A stretch of DNA of 43,349 nucleotides from Actinophytocola oryzae. Lineage in GTDB: Bacteria > Actinomycetota > Actinomycetes > Mycobacteriales > Pseudonocardiaceae. Positions 32,535-41,763 of the stretch are shown here, piece by piece. Each line of letters opens with the position of its first letter. Positions within the stretch are counted from its first letter, which is position 1. A program made the translations under genes and the position numbers. Location: contig NZ_SOCP01000036.1 of the NCBI RefSeq assembly GCF_004364325.1, positions 1-43,349 on the forward strand, written 5' to 3'. Below the pieces are notes generated by a model. That model saw only the letters and a program-made list of their open reading frames with translations. It searched no databases and was not told the origin of the DNA.

Positions 32535-33197
32535 CTACGGCACGTCGACCTGTTCGGTGTCCTCGACCGGGCCGTACCGGGGACCGGACCCGGTGACGAC
32601 GTGCTCCCAGCGGGTGCCGGGATCCGGCGTGGTGCTCCACGTGGGCAGCGTGCACGCGGTGGCGCTCCGGCAGGTGTTCTCCTGGCGATGCACGACCTGG
32701 CCGTCGCAGTAGATGTCGCCGACGACGTCGATCGTGCCTCGGGGCCAGCCGGTGGTGTTGCCGGTGGCGCTGATGGTGTCGCTGCCGCTGTCGTAGGTGA
32801 GCATCGCCGTCGCGACCGGGGTGCCGAAGACCAGTGGTAGCGCGGCCTCCGAGGCGTCGGACTGCTCCCAGTAGTCGCCCTGGGCGCACTGGTGCACGGA
32901 GTCGTGGCCGCTCTCGAGCACGCACGGCGCGGAGACTTGGTCGCTCTCCGCGCAGCTCGGGCAGGGGCCGAGCGAGCACACCGCGTGCTCCGGCGCGAGA
33001 TCGCCGTCGTCGTAGGAACCCGACGCGCCCCCGCCGCTGGTGGTGCCACCCTCGTCGTTGCCGGTCGCCCAGTCCCAGGCGTCGGAGGCCGCCTCCTGGA
33101 CGGTGTCCCACGCGTCCTCGACGGCCTGCCACGCGCTACCGTCCCACCACCAGTGGCCGTCCTCGGAAACCTGCGCGCCCTCGGGAATACCGCTCAT
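32535..33197 (-). CDS. Trp/Cys-rich protein with a DUF2510-like N-terminal motif
   Basis: A 220-residue protein without signal peptide or membrane helix. The N terminus carries HWWWDGSAWQAV (about 16-27), reminiscent of the WWDG motif of DUF2510-type domains. An acidic, Trp-containing helix follows (DAWDTVQEAASDAWDWA), then a Gly/Ser linker. A cysteine cluster at about 73-105 (VCSLGPCPSCAE, APCVLESGHDSVHQC) could bind zinc, and a C-terminal beta-type domain (about 115-220) has two more cysteine pairs. AAGGGGGC precedes ATG 33197 with good spacing. I do not know the family's function; the mix of WW-type and zinc-type modules suggests a binding protein. Confidence 0.75.
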   Translation of the reverse strand: MSGIPEGAQVSEDGHWWWDGSAWQAVEDAWDTVQEAASDAWDWATGNDEGGTTSGGGASGSYDDGDLAPEHAVCSLGPCPSCAESDQVSAPCVLESGHDSVHQCAQGDYWEQSDASEAALPLVFGTPVATAMLTYDSGSDTISATGNTTGWPRGTIDVVGDIYCDGQVVHRQENTCRSATACTLPTWSTTPDPGTRWEHVVTGSGPRYGPVEDTEQVDVP

Positions 33198-33418
33198 GTT
33201 CCGCCCCCTTCCGGATATCCCGCGATTACACCGGGACGGCGGTGGAGGTCGGCACCGCACAATGTGCGCCTCAAAGGGAGAAGAACCACGCCCTTACGTA
33301 CCGGTGCACGGGAAAAGCCGACGGGTGGTGAGAAAGCAACAATAGTCTGCCGGGGGTCGCGTCGCCGCGAATCGATCTTTTGGTTCAATTTGTCCGTGGA
33401 GTCACGGAGGGCGATCTC

Positions 33419-34468
33419 ATGGCGGAGCCGGAAAGCGGAGAAGAAACACCGGAGAAGCTGGTCAGGGTATTCGCGGACGTGCTGCGCGGTATGCGTGCTC
33501 CGGGTCTGGGCTACCGGGAGCTGGAACGGCGTTCCGGTCGTCCGCATGACGAACTGCATGCCGCGACGAGTGGCACGACGTGGCCGGACTGGGGGACTGT
33601 CGACGCCTTCGTGACCGCCTGCGGTCGCAACCCCGACGACGTGCGTGCGAAATGGCAGGAGACCAACGCGGCACTCGGCGACAATGCCGTCCGATTCCGC
33701 TACAGCCCACCTCCCGACGGTTCCGCGAAGGAGCCGGAGTCCGGTGTGGACGGTGAGGGGAAACCGCCACGCGACCGTCGTCGTGTGCGCCCCGCGCTCG
33801 TGGTGGCCGCGGTCGTGGTCGTGGCCACCGTCGTGGCGGTACTGGTCATCGCGTCGTCCTCCGGCGGTGGGTCCGGCTCGGGCGCGGGCGGACCAGGGGT
33901 GGCGATGGCAACCACCACGACGAGTTCGTCCAGGACGGGGCAGAGCACGTCGTCACGGCCGACGTCGCGCGACCCGTCCGGCACCTCCGAGAAGACCACC
34001 GGTGCGACGCCGACGCCCGGCGGAACCACGGGCGAGGATCGGACCGCCACGCAGTCCCCGCCCAACAGCGTGCACGCGACCGAGCCTCCGGACCCGAGGA
34101 GGTACGAGAACGTGCAGGAGCAGCGGGAGGTCGAGCTGATCCAACAGCAGGGGTACAACTGGGTCGACATCGAGTACTGGCGCCACGATGCCGCGACCCC
34201 CGGTGAGCTGCAGATCGACCCGCAGGGGGTCTTCACCAACCTCGGCGCCAAGCTGACGGTCATCGCCGACACGCCGCAGGCCGACCGCGACCGCTGCGAG
34301 CACGCGGCCGGGTGGCGCGAACGTGTCGAGTTCAGCGAGCTGCACGTGGGCAGCCAGCTGTGCGCGCTGAGCCACGTCGGCCGGTACGGGTCGATGGTCG
34401 TGCGGCTCGTCCCCGGTTCCCCCGGCAGCGACGGCCGGTTCACCTTCTACGGCATCACCTGGAACTAG
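33419..34468 (+). CDS. HTH-like membrane protein with extracytoplasmic domain
   Basis: A 349-residue single-pass protein. Residues about 10-85 look like an XRE-type helix-turn-helix (YRELERRSGRPHDELHAATS, then WPDWGTVDAFVTACG), a module seen at the start of many actinobacterial signalling proteins. One membrane helix lies at about 125-147 (ALVVAAVVVVATVVAVLVIA), followed by a Ser/Thr/Gly/Pro linker of about 75 residues. A C-terminal domain of about 115 residues starts EQREVELIQQQGYNWVDIEYW and has a Cys pair (RCEHA, QLCAL). GGAGGG precedes ATG 33419. The layout suggests outside sensing with cytoplasmic DNA or protein binding; this is inference. The pentapeptide gene starts three bases after its stop. 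Confidence 0.78.
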   Translation: MAEPESGEETPEKLVRVFADVLRGMRAPGLGYRELERRSGRPHDELHAATSGTTWPDWGTVDAFVTACGRNPDDVRAKWQETNAALGDNAVRFRYSPPPDGSAKEPESGVDGEGKPPRDRRRVRPALVVAAVVVVATVVAVLVIASSSGGGSGSGAGGPGVAMATTTTSSSRTGQSTSSRPTSRDPSGTSEKTTGATPTPGGTTGEDRTATQSPPNSVHATEPPDPRRYENVQEQREVELIQQQGYNWVDIEYWRHDAATPGELQIDPQGVFTNLGAKLTVIADTPQADRDRCEHAAGWRERVEFSELHVGSQLCALSHVGRYGSMVVRLVPGSPGSDGRFTFYGITWN

Positions 34469-34471
34469 CCG

Positions 34472-35479
34472 GTGGCCACGCACCGGCCGGTGGCGGTCTC
34501 GCGCCGGAAGATCGTCGGGGTGACCGCGGCGCTCGCGCTCCTCACCGCCGCGTCGGTCGCCACGCTGTGGTGGGTCGGGACCAGGGGTCTGGACGGTGAA
34601 CAGCTCGTCGCGGCCCGGTTCGACGCGCTCAAGATCGGCCTCAGCATCGGCGCGGGTGGCGGCGGCCTGTTCGCGCTCTACCTCGCCTGGCTGCGGCAGC
34701 GGTCCACGGAGGCCGACCTGGACAACCGGGAGCGCACGCTCGACCAGCAGCGGGTCAGCGCCGAGAACACCCGGCTGGACGCGACGGAGCGGCGGATCAC
34801 GGAGCTGTACGTCAAAGGGGTGGAACAGCTCGGCTCCGACAAGGCCCCCGTGCGCCTGGGCGGCCTGTACGCACTGGAACGCGTCGCGATGGACTACGAG
34901 GCGCACCGGCAGACCATCGTCAACGTGTTCTGCGCCTACCTGCGCATGCCCTACGTCCTGCCAGGGGCCGACCCCACCGACGACGCCCAGGACAGGGAAC
35001 GGATCCAGGAACGCGAGGTCCGCCGCGCCGCACAGCGGATCCTGCGCGACCACCTGCGGCGGGACAGGAAGTACTGGCCGGACACGGCGGTCGACCTGAC
35101 CGGGGCCAACCTCGTCGACTTCGACCTCTCGCGCTGCCACGTGGCCGAGGCCCGGTTCACGGGCGCCGTCTTCACCGGCCCGGCGTCCTTCGAGTCGGCC
35201 CAGTTCGCCGGACAGACCTCGTTCGAGGCAGCGCATTTCACGACGGACGCCGCTTTCCGGCACACCCGGTTCACGGGCAGTGCGTTCTTCGGCTCGGCCG
35301 AGTTCACCGGCGACGCCGTGTTCGAACTGGCCACCTTCGACCGCAGCGCCATGTTCGAGTCCGCCGTGTTCGGGCACAACGCGTCCTTCGCGGCGGTCCA
35401 CTTCGCGCCGACGACGAACTTCGAAGGCACCACGTTCGCCCGTCGCGTGCCGGCGGAGGTGGCGAGATTCCTGCCGTGA
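34472..35479 (+). CDS. Membrane-anchored pentapeptide-repeat protein
   Basis: A 335-residue protein. Two N-terminal membrane helices (about 13-33 and 48-68) are followed by a coiled segment with long Arg/Glu helices (about 75-110), the conserved stretch ELYVKGVEQLGSDKAPVRLG (about 110-129) and an EHRQTIV-type helical region. The last 120 residues are pentapeptide repeats centred on Phe (ARFTGAVFTGPASFESAQF and so on), which fold as a right-handed beta helix. The start is GTG, three bases after the previous stop, so the two proteins are co-translated and likely partners. Function of this actinobacterial class is unknown; topology places the beta helix in the cytoplasm. Confidence 0.87.
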   Translation: MATHRPVAVSRRKIVGVTAALALLTAASVATLWWVGTRGLDGEQLVAARFDALKIGLSIGAGGGGLFALYLAWLRQRSTEADLDNRERTLDQQRVSAENTRLDATERRITELYVKGVEQLGSDKAPVRLGGLYALERVAMDYEAHRQTIVNVFCAYLRMPYVLPGADPTDDAQDRERIQEREVRRAAQRILRDHLRRDRKYWPDTAVDLTGANLVDFDLSRCHVAEARFTGAVFTGPASFESAQFAGQTSFEAAHFTTDAAFRHTRFTGSAFFGSAEFTGDAVFELATFDRSAMFESAVFGHNASFAAVHFAPTTNFEGTTFARRVPAEVARFLP

Positions 35480-35547
35480 GAGAACGTCTCGTCGACCACC
35501 GGCGAGTCCTCGGTCTCGACCGATCCCGGCGACGGTGGCGCTCCCGC

Positions 35548-35553
35548 TAGTGT
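35548..35553 (+). promoter_or_regulatory. Candidate -10 hexamer of a leaderless MFS transcript
   Basis: TAGTGT is followed by seven bases and the GTG start at 35561. No ribosome-binding site precedes that GTG and no good -35 is visible. Confidence 0.5.
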
Positions 35554-35560
35554 CCACTGT

Positions 35561-36727
35561 GTGACGGTGCGCAGGCTGACCATCGCGACCCTCGTGGTCT
35601 GCCAGAGCACCCAGTCGCTGATCATGGGCGGGGTCGCGCTGTTCCTCCCGTTGATCCGCGCCGAGCTGGGGATCACCTACGCGCAGGCGGGGACCCTCGC
35701 CGCCGCGACCAGCCTGACCTACGCCGCCATGCAGCTGCCGTCGGGCTACCTGGCCGACCGGTTCACCCCGCGGCGGCTGTTCCTCATCGGGCTGATCGGC
35801 ACCAACCTGCTCGCGCTGTCGTTCTCGGTGCTGACGGACTACCGGCTGATGCTCGTCAACCAGGCGCTGTCCGGGGTGTTCCGCGCACTGGTCTTCGCCC
35901 CGGGGCTGCTGCTGATCAGCGCCGAGTTCCCGCCGACGGGCCGGGCGACCGCCATGGGACTGTTCGTGGCAGGCGGGTTCTCGTCGAACATCCTGCTGAG
36001 CGCCGTCGGGCCGCTGCTCGTGGGCACGCTCGGCTGGCGACTGATGTTCGCCCTGTTCGCGACGGCCGGGCTCACGGTGTGCGGGCTGTACTGGCGGGCG
36101 GGCACCGCGCGGCCCGCGCCGCCCGGTCCGAGGATGAGCCTGCGTGAGCTGCCCGGGCTGCTGCGCCACCCCATCCTGTGGCAGACCGGGGCCGTCCAGT
36201 TCGTGCGCCTGGCCGTGGTCACCGGTTGTACGTTCTGGCTGCCGACCTACCTGGTGGCCGACCGGCACTACTCGCTGGCCACCGCGGGCCTGGTGACGGC
36301 ACTGGGTGCCGCGGTGACGGCCCCGGCGAACATCGCGGGCGGGTGGATCTCCGACCGGCTCGGCAGGCCGCTGACCGTGATCAGGACCTCGCTGGTCGCA
36401 CTGGCCGTCACCCTGACCCTGCTCGTGGTGCTCCCGGGCCAGCTGGCGGTGGTCGTCGTGGTCGCCGTCAACGCGGTGTTCATCCAGGTGTACTTCGGGC
36501 CGCTCTTCGCGATCCCGGTCGCCCACCTCGGCTTCCGCACGGCCGGTGTCGCCAGCGGGTTCGGCAACCTGTGCGCCAACGTCGGCGGTTTCACCTGCTC
36601 GTACGCGTTCGGCATCCTTCGCGACACGACCGGCTCCTTCCGCCCCGGCTTCCTCACCCTGGCCGTCCTGTGCGTCGCGGCCACCCTGATGACGCTGACG
36701 ATCCGGGCGCGACCCGCGGCTCAGTGA
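35561..36727 (+). CDS. Major facilitator superfamily transporter
   Basis: A 388-residue transporter with twelve predicted helices. The loop 2-3 signature is GYLADRFTPRRL (about 67-78) and its echo in the second half is GGWISDRLGRPLTV. GFGNLCANVGGF near helix 11 resembles the nitrate/organic-anion type of MFS protein, but the substrate is not assignable. The start GTG lies seven bases after TAGTGT and has no ribosome-binding site, suggesting a leaderless message. Its end overlaps the convergent lipase gene by seven bases. Confidence 0.9.
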   Translation: MTVRRLTIATLVVCQSTQSLIMGGVALFLPLIRAELGITYAQAGTLAAATSLTYAAMQLPSGYLADRFTPRRLFLIGLIGTNLLALSFSVLTDYRLMLVNQALSGVFRALVFAPGLLLISAEFPPTGRATAMGLFVAGGFSSNILLSAVGPLLVGTLGWRLMFALFATAGLTVCGLYWRAGTARPAPPGPRMSLRELPGLLRHPILWQTGAVQFVRLAVVTGCTFWLPTYLVADRHYSLATAGLVTALGAAVTAPANIAGGWISDRLGRPLTVIRTSLVALAVTLTLLVVLPGQLAVVVVVAVNAVFIQVYFGPLFAIPVAHLGFRTAGVASGFGNLCANVGGFTCSYAFGILRDTTGSFRPGFLTLAVLCVAATLMTLTIRARPAAQ

Positions 36728-38088
36728 TCGGGGAACGCGACCGTCACGCGGTTGGTCGAGGACGGCCAGTCGGGGACGGTGACGACGGTCCGGCGCCCGC
36801 CGCCCCGAGGGGTCATCGCCAGGGTGACCGTGCCTCGCGCGTTCGGCTGGGCGGGCACGAAGACGTCCGCCCCCGACAGGAACGTCAGGTTGTCGAACGG
36901 GAAGAGCTGGCCCTTGGCCAGGTCCGTGTGCTGGTCGGGGTCCGCGTAGCCCGTGGCGGTCCTCGCGCCGACATCGGTCAGGAACAGGGCGTTGACCTCA
37001 CCCGTGTTCCCGTTCACCCCGCCGGGGCTCGACCTCGGTGCCACCGCCGGCGTCAGGACGTCCCGGCCGTCCACGGTCAGCCTGTCGCTGTCCGGCTGGT
37101 CTGCCCAGATCTCACGGGTACGCGTGACGATCAGGTTGACATGCCGGGGATCCTGCTTCGTGTACGCCTCCAGGCCCTCGCCGGGACGACCCGTGTTGAG
37201 GCGCACGAAGTTGTCGTCGCGCGTGAAGGGGGGCTGGTAGAAGTGGTGCACCGAGCCGTCCTCCCGCGTCACCGCGAACTCGTGGCTCGTGTCGCGGCGT
37301 ACCGGCACGGGGCCGAAGTCGCCCGTCGCGTCGATGCGGTCGTGGGCCACGCGGTGTCGGCGGTGGCCGGTGCGGTCCAGCTGCCACACCTCCAGCGTCG
37401 CACCCGCGTAGCCTGCGTTCGCCGGGAACAGCACCACGCGACCGCTCACCTCCACGTGACGCTCCGGCACGACCGCCGTGGTGCGCGGCGCCCGGCCGAA
37501 CCAGAAGCGGTACACGTCCGCGAACGTCCTGGCCGACGTGGCCACCTCGGTGTGGGACAGCTGTCGGTTGTAGACGTTCACCGCGCCCGTGATCACGCCC
37601 ACCGCACCCCGCACCGGGTCGGGCGGTGACTGCCACTCGCCCCACTCGGCGAGTGTCGGGACCCCGCCGGGCGGCGCGTCGGAGCCGCGGCCGTCCAGGT
37701 TCACGTACTTCGCGACCTCGGCGGCGTGCGCCGGGTCCGCCAGGTAGGCGTGGCTGACGGTCGTACCTCGCGAGTGCGCCGCGAGCAGCACCTGCCGTGC
37801 CCCGGTCCGCGCGAGCACCCCGTCGACGAACGTGCCGAGGCCCGCCACCGCCGCCGTGTTGTCCGGTCCGCTGGTGTCGTACTCGTATGCGAAGAGCAGG
37901 TCCTCCGGGTACCCGTTGGCCGCGAACCGCTGGAACTGCGTCTCGAACTGCTGCGCCGAGCCCGAGTTCCCGTGCACGAACACGATCGGCAGCCGCGGCG
38001 GGCCGTGCTCCGCCCGCGCCGGAGGGACAACGAGCAGGGCCAGGACGAGGGCGGCGACGGTGCCGCCCACTCCACCGAGTCGGCGCAT
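36721..38088 (-). CDS. Secreted lipase-like alpha/beta hydrolase
   Basis: A 455-residue exported protein. The signal peptide is about residues 1-26 (ALVLALLVVPPARA). The hydrolase fold begins IVFVHGNSGSAQQF, with nucleophile elbow LLAAHSRGTT (AHSRG instead of GxSxG), like secreted actinobacterial lipases. After residue about 225 a beta-rich module (HVEVSGRVVLFPANAGYAGATLEVW) resembles a substrate-binding or adhesion domain, and the tail holds another strand-rich stretch. I chose ATG 38088; the frame stays open in antisense of the downstream LuxR gene, but that part is a shadow. Substrate unknown. Confidence 0.88.
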   Translation of the reverse strand: MRRLGGVGGTVAALVLALLVVPPARAEHGPPRLPIVFVHGNSGSAQQFETQFQRFAANGYPEDLLFAYEYDTSGPDNTAAVAGLGTFVDGVLARTGARQVLLAAHSRGTTVSHAYLADPAHAAEVAKYVNLDGRGSDAPPGGVPTLAEWGEWQSPPDPVRGAVGVITGAVNVYNRQLSHTEVATSARTFADVYRFWFGRAPRTTAVVPERHVEVSGRVVLFPANAGYAGATLEVWQLDRTGHRRHRVAHDRIDATGDFGPVPVRRDTSHEFAVTREDGSVHHFYQPPFTRDDNFVRLNTGRPGEGLEAYTKQDPRHVNLIVTRTREIWADQPDSDRLTVDGRDVLTPAVAPRSSPGGVNGNTGEVNALFLTDVGARTATGYADPDQHTDLAKGQLFPFDNLTFLSGADVFVPAQPNARGTVTLAMTPRGGGRRTVVTVPDWPSSTNRVTVAFPDH

Positions 38089-38256
38089 GCCTGCGGATGG
38101 TACAGATCGCCGAAGTGTTCCAACAGGGTCCCGGCAGCGGCACGTGCGTCCGCCCGGGGCGTTCAAATTTCGTCCAGTCGGTGTCCAAATACCGTCGCTA
38201 ACGTCCCGGGAACGGCGGACGACGTGCGATAACCGGATTCCGAAATGGGGCAGGCC

Positions 38257-40929
38257 ATGTCTCGTGCCGAGATGGTGCGCGGGGAGGCACCCGCCGGTCG
38301 GGGTGGCTTCGTCGATGCCTTCGCCGCCGCGGCGGACCGGGCCACCGCAGGACGGTTCGCCGTCGTCGAAGTGTGTGGTGGCGCCGGGATGGGGAAGAGC
38401 CACCTGCTCGCCGACGCGGCACGACTCGCCCGCGACGCCGGCTTCCGGGTCTGCGAGGGCCGGGCCGACCGGTTCGAAAAAGGAATTCCTTTCGCATTGT
38501 TCGCCGAGCTGCTCCGGCTGCCCGGCGTCGAACCGACGCGTGTCGCGGAATGTGTCGAGAAATCCGGTTCTCGCCTCGCGCTCGTTCTCGACGACCTGCA
38601 GTGGGCGGACCACGCGTCCCTCGACGTGGTCGAGCACCTCGTCCGCCACCCGCCCAACGCCCCGGTGCTGCTGGTCGTCGCGTTCCGGTCGGCCCGGTCG
38701 CCGCTGGGAGTGGTCGACGCGGTCGCCAGGGCCGCGGACGGGGTCTGGCGGGTCACGCTCGATCCCCTGTGCGACTGGGACCTGCGCGTGCTCCACCCGG
38801 ACGCCTCGGAACGCAGGCGCCAGCTGCTCATGCGTGCCAGCCACGGCAACCCGAGGTACCTGCGGATGCTCGCCGCCCTGCCGGACGCCACGCTCGGCCG
38901 GATCGTCCGCCAGGGCGACGACCTCGACGAGACCACCGACATCGTCCGGGTGCTGACCGCCGAGTTCGCGACCCTGTCCGGCACCGCACTGCGGATCGCG
39001 CAGGCGATCGCGGTCACCGGTGACCACGCGGCCTTCGACCTCGTCGCCTGTGTGGCGGAGCTGCCGGTCGGCCAGGTGGTCGACGGCCTCGACGAGCTGT
39101 GCGCCGCCGGGCTCGGCGCCATGGACGGCGCGTGGTTCACCTTCCAGCACCCGTTCCTGTGCGCGACCGCGCGTGCCACGACCGGCCCGGCCTGGCGGAC
39201 CCGTGCCCACGCACGCGCCGCAGGCTACCTCCGCGCACACGACGGCCCACTGCCGCGGCTCGCACACCACCTGGAGCGGTCGGCGCAGTACGGCGACGAG
39301 CACGCCGCCGCCACCCTGATCGAGGCGGGCGAGTCGCTGGTCTACCAGGCACCGGCCACGGCGGTTCGCCTGCTGGACAAGGCACTGCGCATCGTGTCCG
39401 CCTCGGGTGGGCGTCCGGCGAGCACGCTGCGGTACGCGCTCGCCCTCGCGCTGTCCGGCGAACTGGACCGGGGCTGGGCCGCGCTCCAGGAGCTGCTGCG
39501 CGACCGCCACCCACTGCGTGCCGAGGCGGCGGCCGTCGGCGTGGAGATCGCGCGGCTGAGGGGTGACCTCGACACCGCGACGGCGCTGCTCGGCGACGAC
39601 GGTCCCGCGGCCGTCCAGTACGCCGCGATCGCCGCGCTGAGGGAGAACTCCTCGGCCGCCGCGGACCACGCGCGGCAGGCACTCCTCGACGGCAGGCGGC
39701 CCGCCCTCGCCGCCGCGGCACTGGTCCTGCGGGCCTGGGCGGCACTGGACGCGGGACAGGTGAGCGCCGCGCGGGCCGACGCGCGGCACGCGAGTCGCCT
39801 GCTCGACGGGATCAGCACCGTCACGCTGGTGCCACACGTCGAGCTGGTCAACCTGCTCGCCTGGGTCGAGACCTGGCTCGGCGACCTCACCGCGGCGACC
39901 GCGCACCTGGCCCGCGCCTACGAGGTGCTCGACCAGACCGGCCAGCGCAGCGCCCTTCCGCACACCCTGGTCGTCGACGCGGCACTGCAGACCCGCCTCG
40001 GCCGGCTGACCTGCGCGCTCGACCTCACCGACCAGGCCGCGCTCGCTGCCGACCACATCGGCAGCCCGGAGCTGCGTGCCCTCGCCCACGCCGTGCGGCT
40101 GCGGGCACTGCTGTGGACGAGCGGCCCGGCCGCGGCCGTCGACCTCGCGCGTGGGCTGGAGGAGTCGGGCAGGCCGCGGTTCCGTGCGTGGTGGCGGATC
40201 GCCCGGCTCAACCTCGCGACCGCGTGCACGACGGCCGAGGACCCGGCCGCCGTGCTGGACCTGCTGGCCAGGCCCGACGAGACGTGGCCTGCCGACCCGC
40301 TCGCGCGGGTGACCCGCCTCGGGGGCGTGGCGCAGGCGCGGGCGATGCTGGGGGACCACGACGCGGCGGCCGGTGCCGCCGCGGACGCCGAGCTGGTCGC
40401 GTTCGCGTCCGGTCTCGACTACGAGATCGGGTCGGCCTGGTACGCCAAGGCGTTCGTGGCGCACCGCGCGGCGCAGCCGGGGCGGGCGCGTCAGCTGGCC
40501 CTCCGGGCAGCGACCGTGTTCGCCGCCTGCCAGGCCCCGCTGGAGGAGGCCAGGGCACACCACCTCGCCGCGGTGTGCGAACCGGAACGCGCGCACACCG
40601 AGCTGGGGCTGGCCAAGGCCGGGTACGCGGCGTGCGGCGCGGAGTGGCTGCTGACGGTGGTCACCCGCGACCAGCGGCGCATGGCGGCACGCAGCTCCCG
40701 TCGGCGGGGGACCGCGCCCGCCGGGCTGACCGACCGCGAGCGGCAGATCGCCGACCTCGTCGCGGGCGGGCTCACCAACCAGCAGATCGCCAACCGACTG
40801 TTCGTCAGCAGGCGGACCGTCGAGTCGCACCTGTCGCGGATCTTCCCGAAGCTGGCCGTCCGCTCACGCATCGCGCTCGCGCGTTGCCTCGGCGAGGGTG
40901 CCGCCAGGAACGGGTCGAGCGCCGAATGA
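38257..40929 (+). CDS. LuxR-family regulator of the LAL (large ATP-binding) type
   Basis: An 890-residue regulator. The N-terminal AAA-type ATPase has Walker A CGGAGMGKSHLL (about 39-50) and Walker B ALVLDDLQWAD (about 112-122). The middle 500 residues are TPR-like helical repeats, probably binding a ligand or protein. The C-terminal LuxR helix-turn-helix (about 825-880) reads LTDRERQIADLVAGGLTNQQ and RTVESHLSRIF. LAL proteins usually activate pathway-specific or carbohydrate genes. ATG 38257 has GGGGCAGG upstream; ATG 38245 would add four residues. It is divergent from the lipase gene, which it may control. Confidence 0.91.
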   Translation: MSRAEMVRGEAPAGRGGFVDAFAAAADRATAGRFAVVEVCGGAGMGKSHLLADAARLARDAGFRVCEGRADRFEKGIPFALFAELLRLPGVEPTRVAECVEKSGSRLALVLDDLQWADHASLDVVEHLVRHPPNAPVLLVVAFRSARSPLGVVDAVARAADGVWRVTLDPLCDWDLRVLHPDASERRRQLLMRASHGNPRYLRMLAALPDATLGRIVRQGDDLDETTDIVRVLTAEFATLSGTALRIAQAIAVTGDHAAFDLVACVAELPVGQVVDGLDELCAAGLGAMDGAWFTFQHPFLCATARATTGPAWRTRAHARAAGYLRAHDGPLPRLAHHLERSAQYGDEHAAATLIEAGESLVYQAPATAVRLLDKALRIVSASGGRPASTLRYALALALSGELDRGWAALQELLRDRHPLRAEAAAVGVEIARLRGDLDTATALLGDDGPAAVQYAAIAALRENSSAAADHARQALLDGRRPALAAAALVLRAWAALDAGQVSAARADARHASRLLDGISTVTLVPHVELVNLLAWVETWLGDLTAATAHLARAYEVLDQTGQRSALPHTLVVDAALQTRLGRLTCALDLTDQAALAADHIGSPELRALAHAVRLRALLWTSGPAAAVDLARGLEESGRPRFRAWWRIARLNLATACTTAEDPAAVLDLLARPDETWPADPLARVTRLGGVAQARAMLGDHDAAAGAAADAELVAFASGLDYEIGSAWYAKAFVAHRAAQPGRARQLALRAATVFAACQAPLEEARAHHLAAVCEPERAHTELGLAKAGYAACGAEWLLTVVTRDQRRMAARSSRRRGTAPAGLTDRERQIADLVAGGLTNQQIANRLFVSRRTVESHLSRIFPKLAVRSRIALARCLGEGAARNGSSAE

Positions 40930-40967
40930 CCGTCTCGAGTCCCGCGTGGACAGTCGGTGGGCTCACC

Positions 40968-40973
40968 TATGCT
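40968..40973 (+). promoter_or_regulatory. Candidate -10 hexamer of a leaderless hydrolase transcript
   Basis: TATGCT is followed by seven bases and GTG at 40981. TGGACA at 40947-40952 could be a -35, although the 15-base spacer is short. Confidence 0.5.
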
Positions 40974-40980
40974 CGGGCTC

Positions 40981-41757
40981 GTGCAGGGTGAACGGTTGAA
41001 CGACGGGCTCTCGGTGACGGCCGTCGGCGACGGACCGCCCCTGGTGACGCTGCCGGGGCTGGGTCAGGGCGCCGACCTGGTCACGCGGGTGCCGCGGTCG
41101 GCCGCCGTGCCCGCGACCGCGCTCGCGCGGGGCCTCGGGCGCACCGTCCACCTGGTGCACCGCCCGGTCGACCCGCCGGCAGGCATGACCGTCGCCGACC
41201 TCGCGGGGTGGCACGCGACCGCGCTGCGGGAGCGGTTCGGGGAGGCGGTGGACGTCATGGGCACCTCGGCCGGGGGAGTGACCGCACTGCAGCTCGCGCT
41301 CGACCACCCGGGAACCGTGCGGCGACTGGTGATCTGCGCCGCCGCGAGCCGGGTCGGCACGCACGGTCGCCAGGAGATGGCACGGATGGTGGCGCTCGAA
41401 CGCGACGGGCGGTCTGTGGCCGGGATCGCCAGCGGTCTGCTCGCACACGGACCACTGCGGCTGCTGCTGTTCGCCGCCTTCTCGCTGTCGAGGGGCCGGG
41501 CCAGGGAGCCCGGCGAGGCCGCGCTCGTCGCCGCGGTCCAGGAGTGGGACGTGACCGACCGGCTCGGCGAGCTGGACCTCCCGGTCCTGGTGGTGGGCGG
41601 CGGCAGGGACCGGCTCATACCGCCCGACCTGGTGCGTGCGACCGTCGAGGGCATCCGTGACGCACGCCTGCTCCTGCTCGCAGGCCGGGGCCACGCGTCC
41701 GTGCTGTTCGACCGGCGGGTGAAGCCCGCGATCCAGGGGTTCCTGGCCGACTCCTAG
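40981..41757 (+). CDS. Alpha/beta hydrolase
   Basis: A 258-residue small hydrolase: LVTLPGLGQGAD (oxyanion strand), nucleophile elbow VMGTSAGGVTA (Ser about 95), acid in VVGGGRDRLIPP and His in LAGRGHASVLF. Substrate unknown. I chose GTG 40981 as a leaderless start; ATG 40969 and GTG 40957 are in frame. The stop at 41757 is followed at once by the palindrome at 41764 and then by the mannosyltransferase gene. Confidence 0.87.
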   Translation: MQGERLNDGLSVTAVGDGPPLVTLPGLGQGADLVTRVPRSAAVPATALARGLGRTVHLVHRPVDPPAGMTVADLAGWHATALRERFGEAVDVMGTSAGGVTALQLALDHPGTVRRLVICAAASRVGTHGRQEMARMVALERDGRSVAGIASGLLAHGPLRLLLFAAFSLSRGRAREPGEAALVAAVQEWDVTDRLGELDLPVLVVGGGRDRLIPPDLVRATVEGIRDARLLLLAGRGHASVLFDRRVKPAIQGFLADS

Positions 41758-41763
41758 GGGAAA

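Noticed and set aside
33953..36526. 857-codon minus-strand frame
   Set aside because: Antisense of the pentapeptide and MFS genes; composition typical of high-GC shadows.
36721..40830. A 1369-codon minus-strand frame continuing the lipase gene upstream through the LuxR gene
   Set aside because: Beyond 38088 it is the antisense of the LuxR regulator, with Arg/Gly/Pro-rich shadow text and no family match; the lipase has its own signal peptide start.
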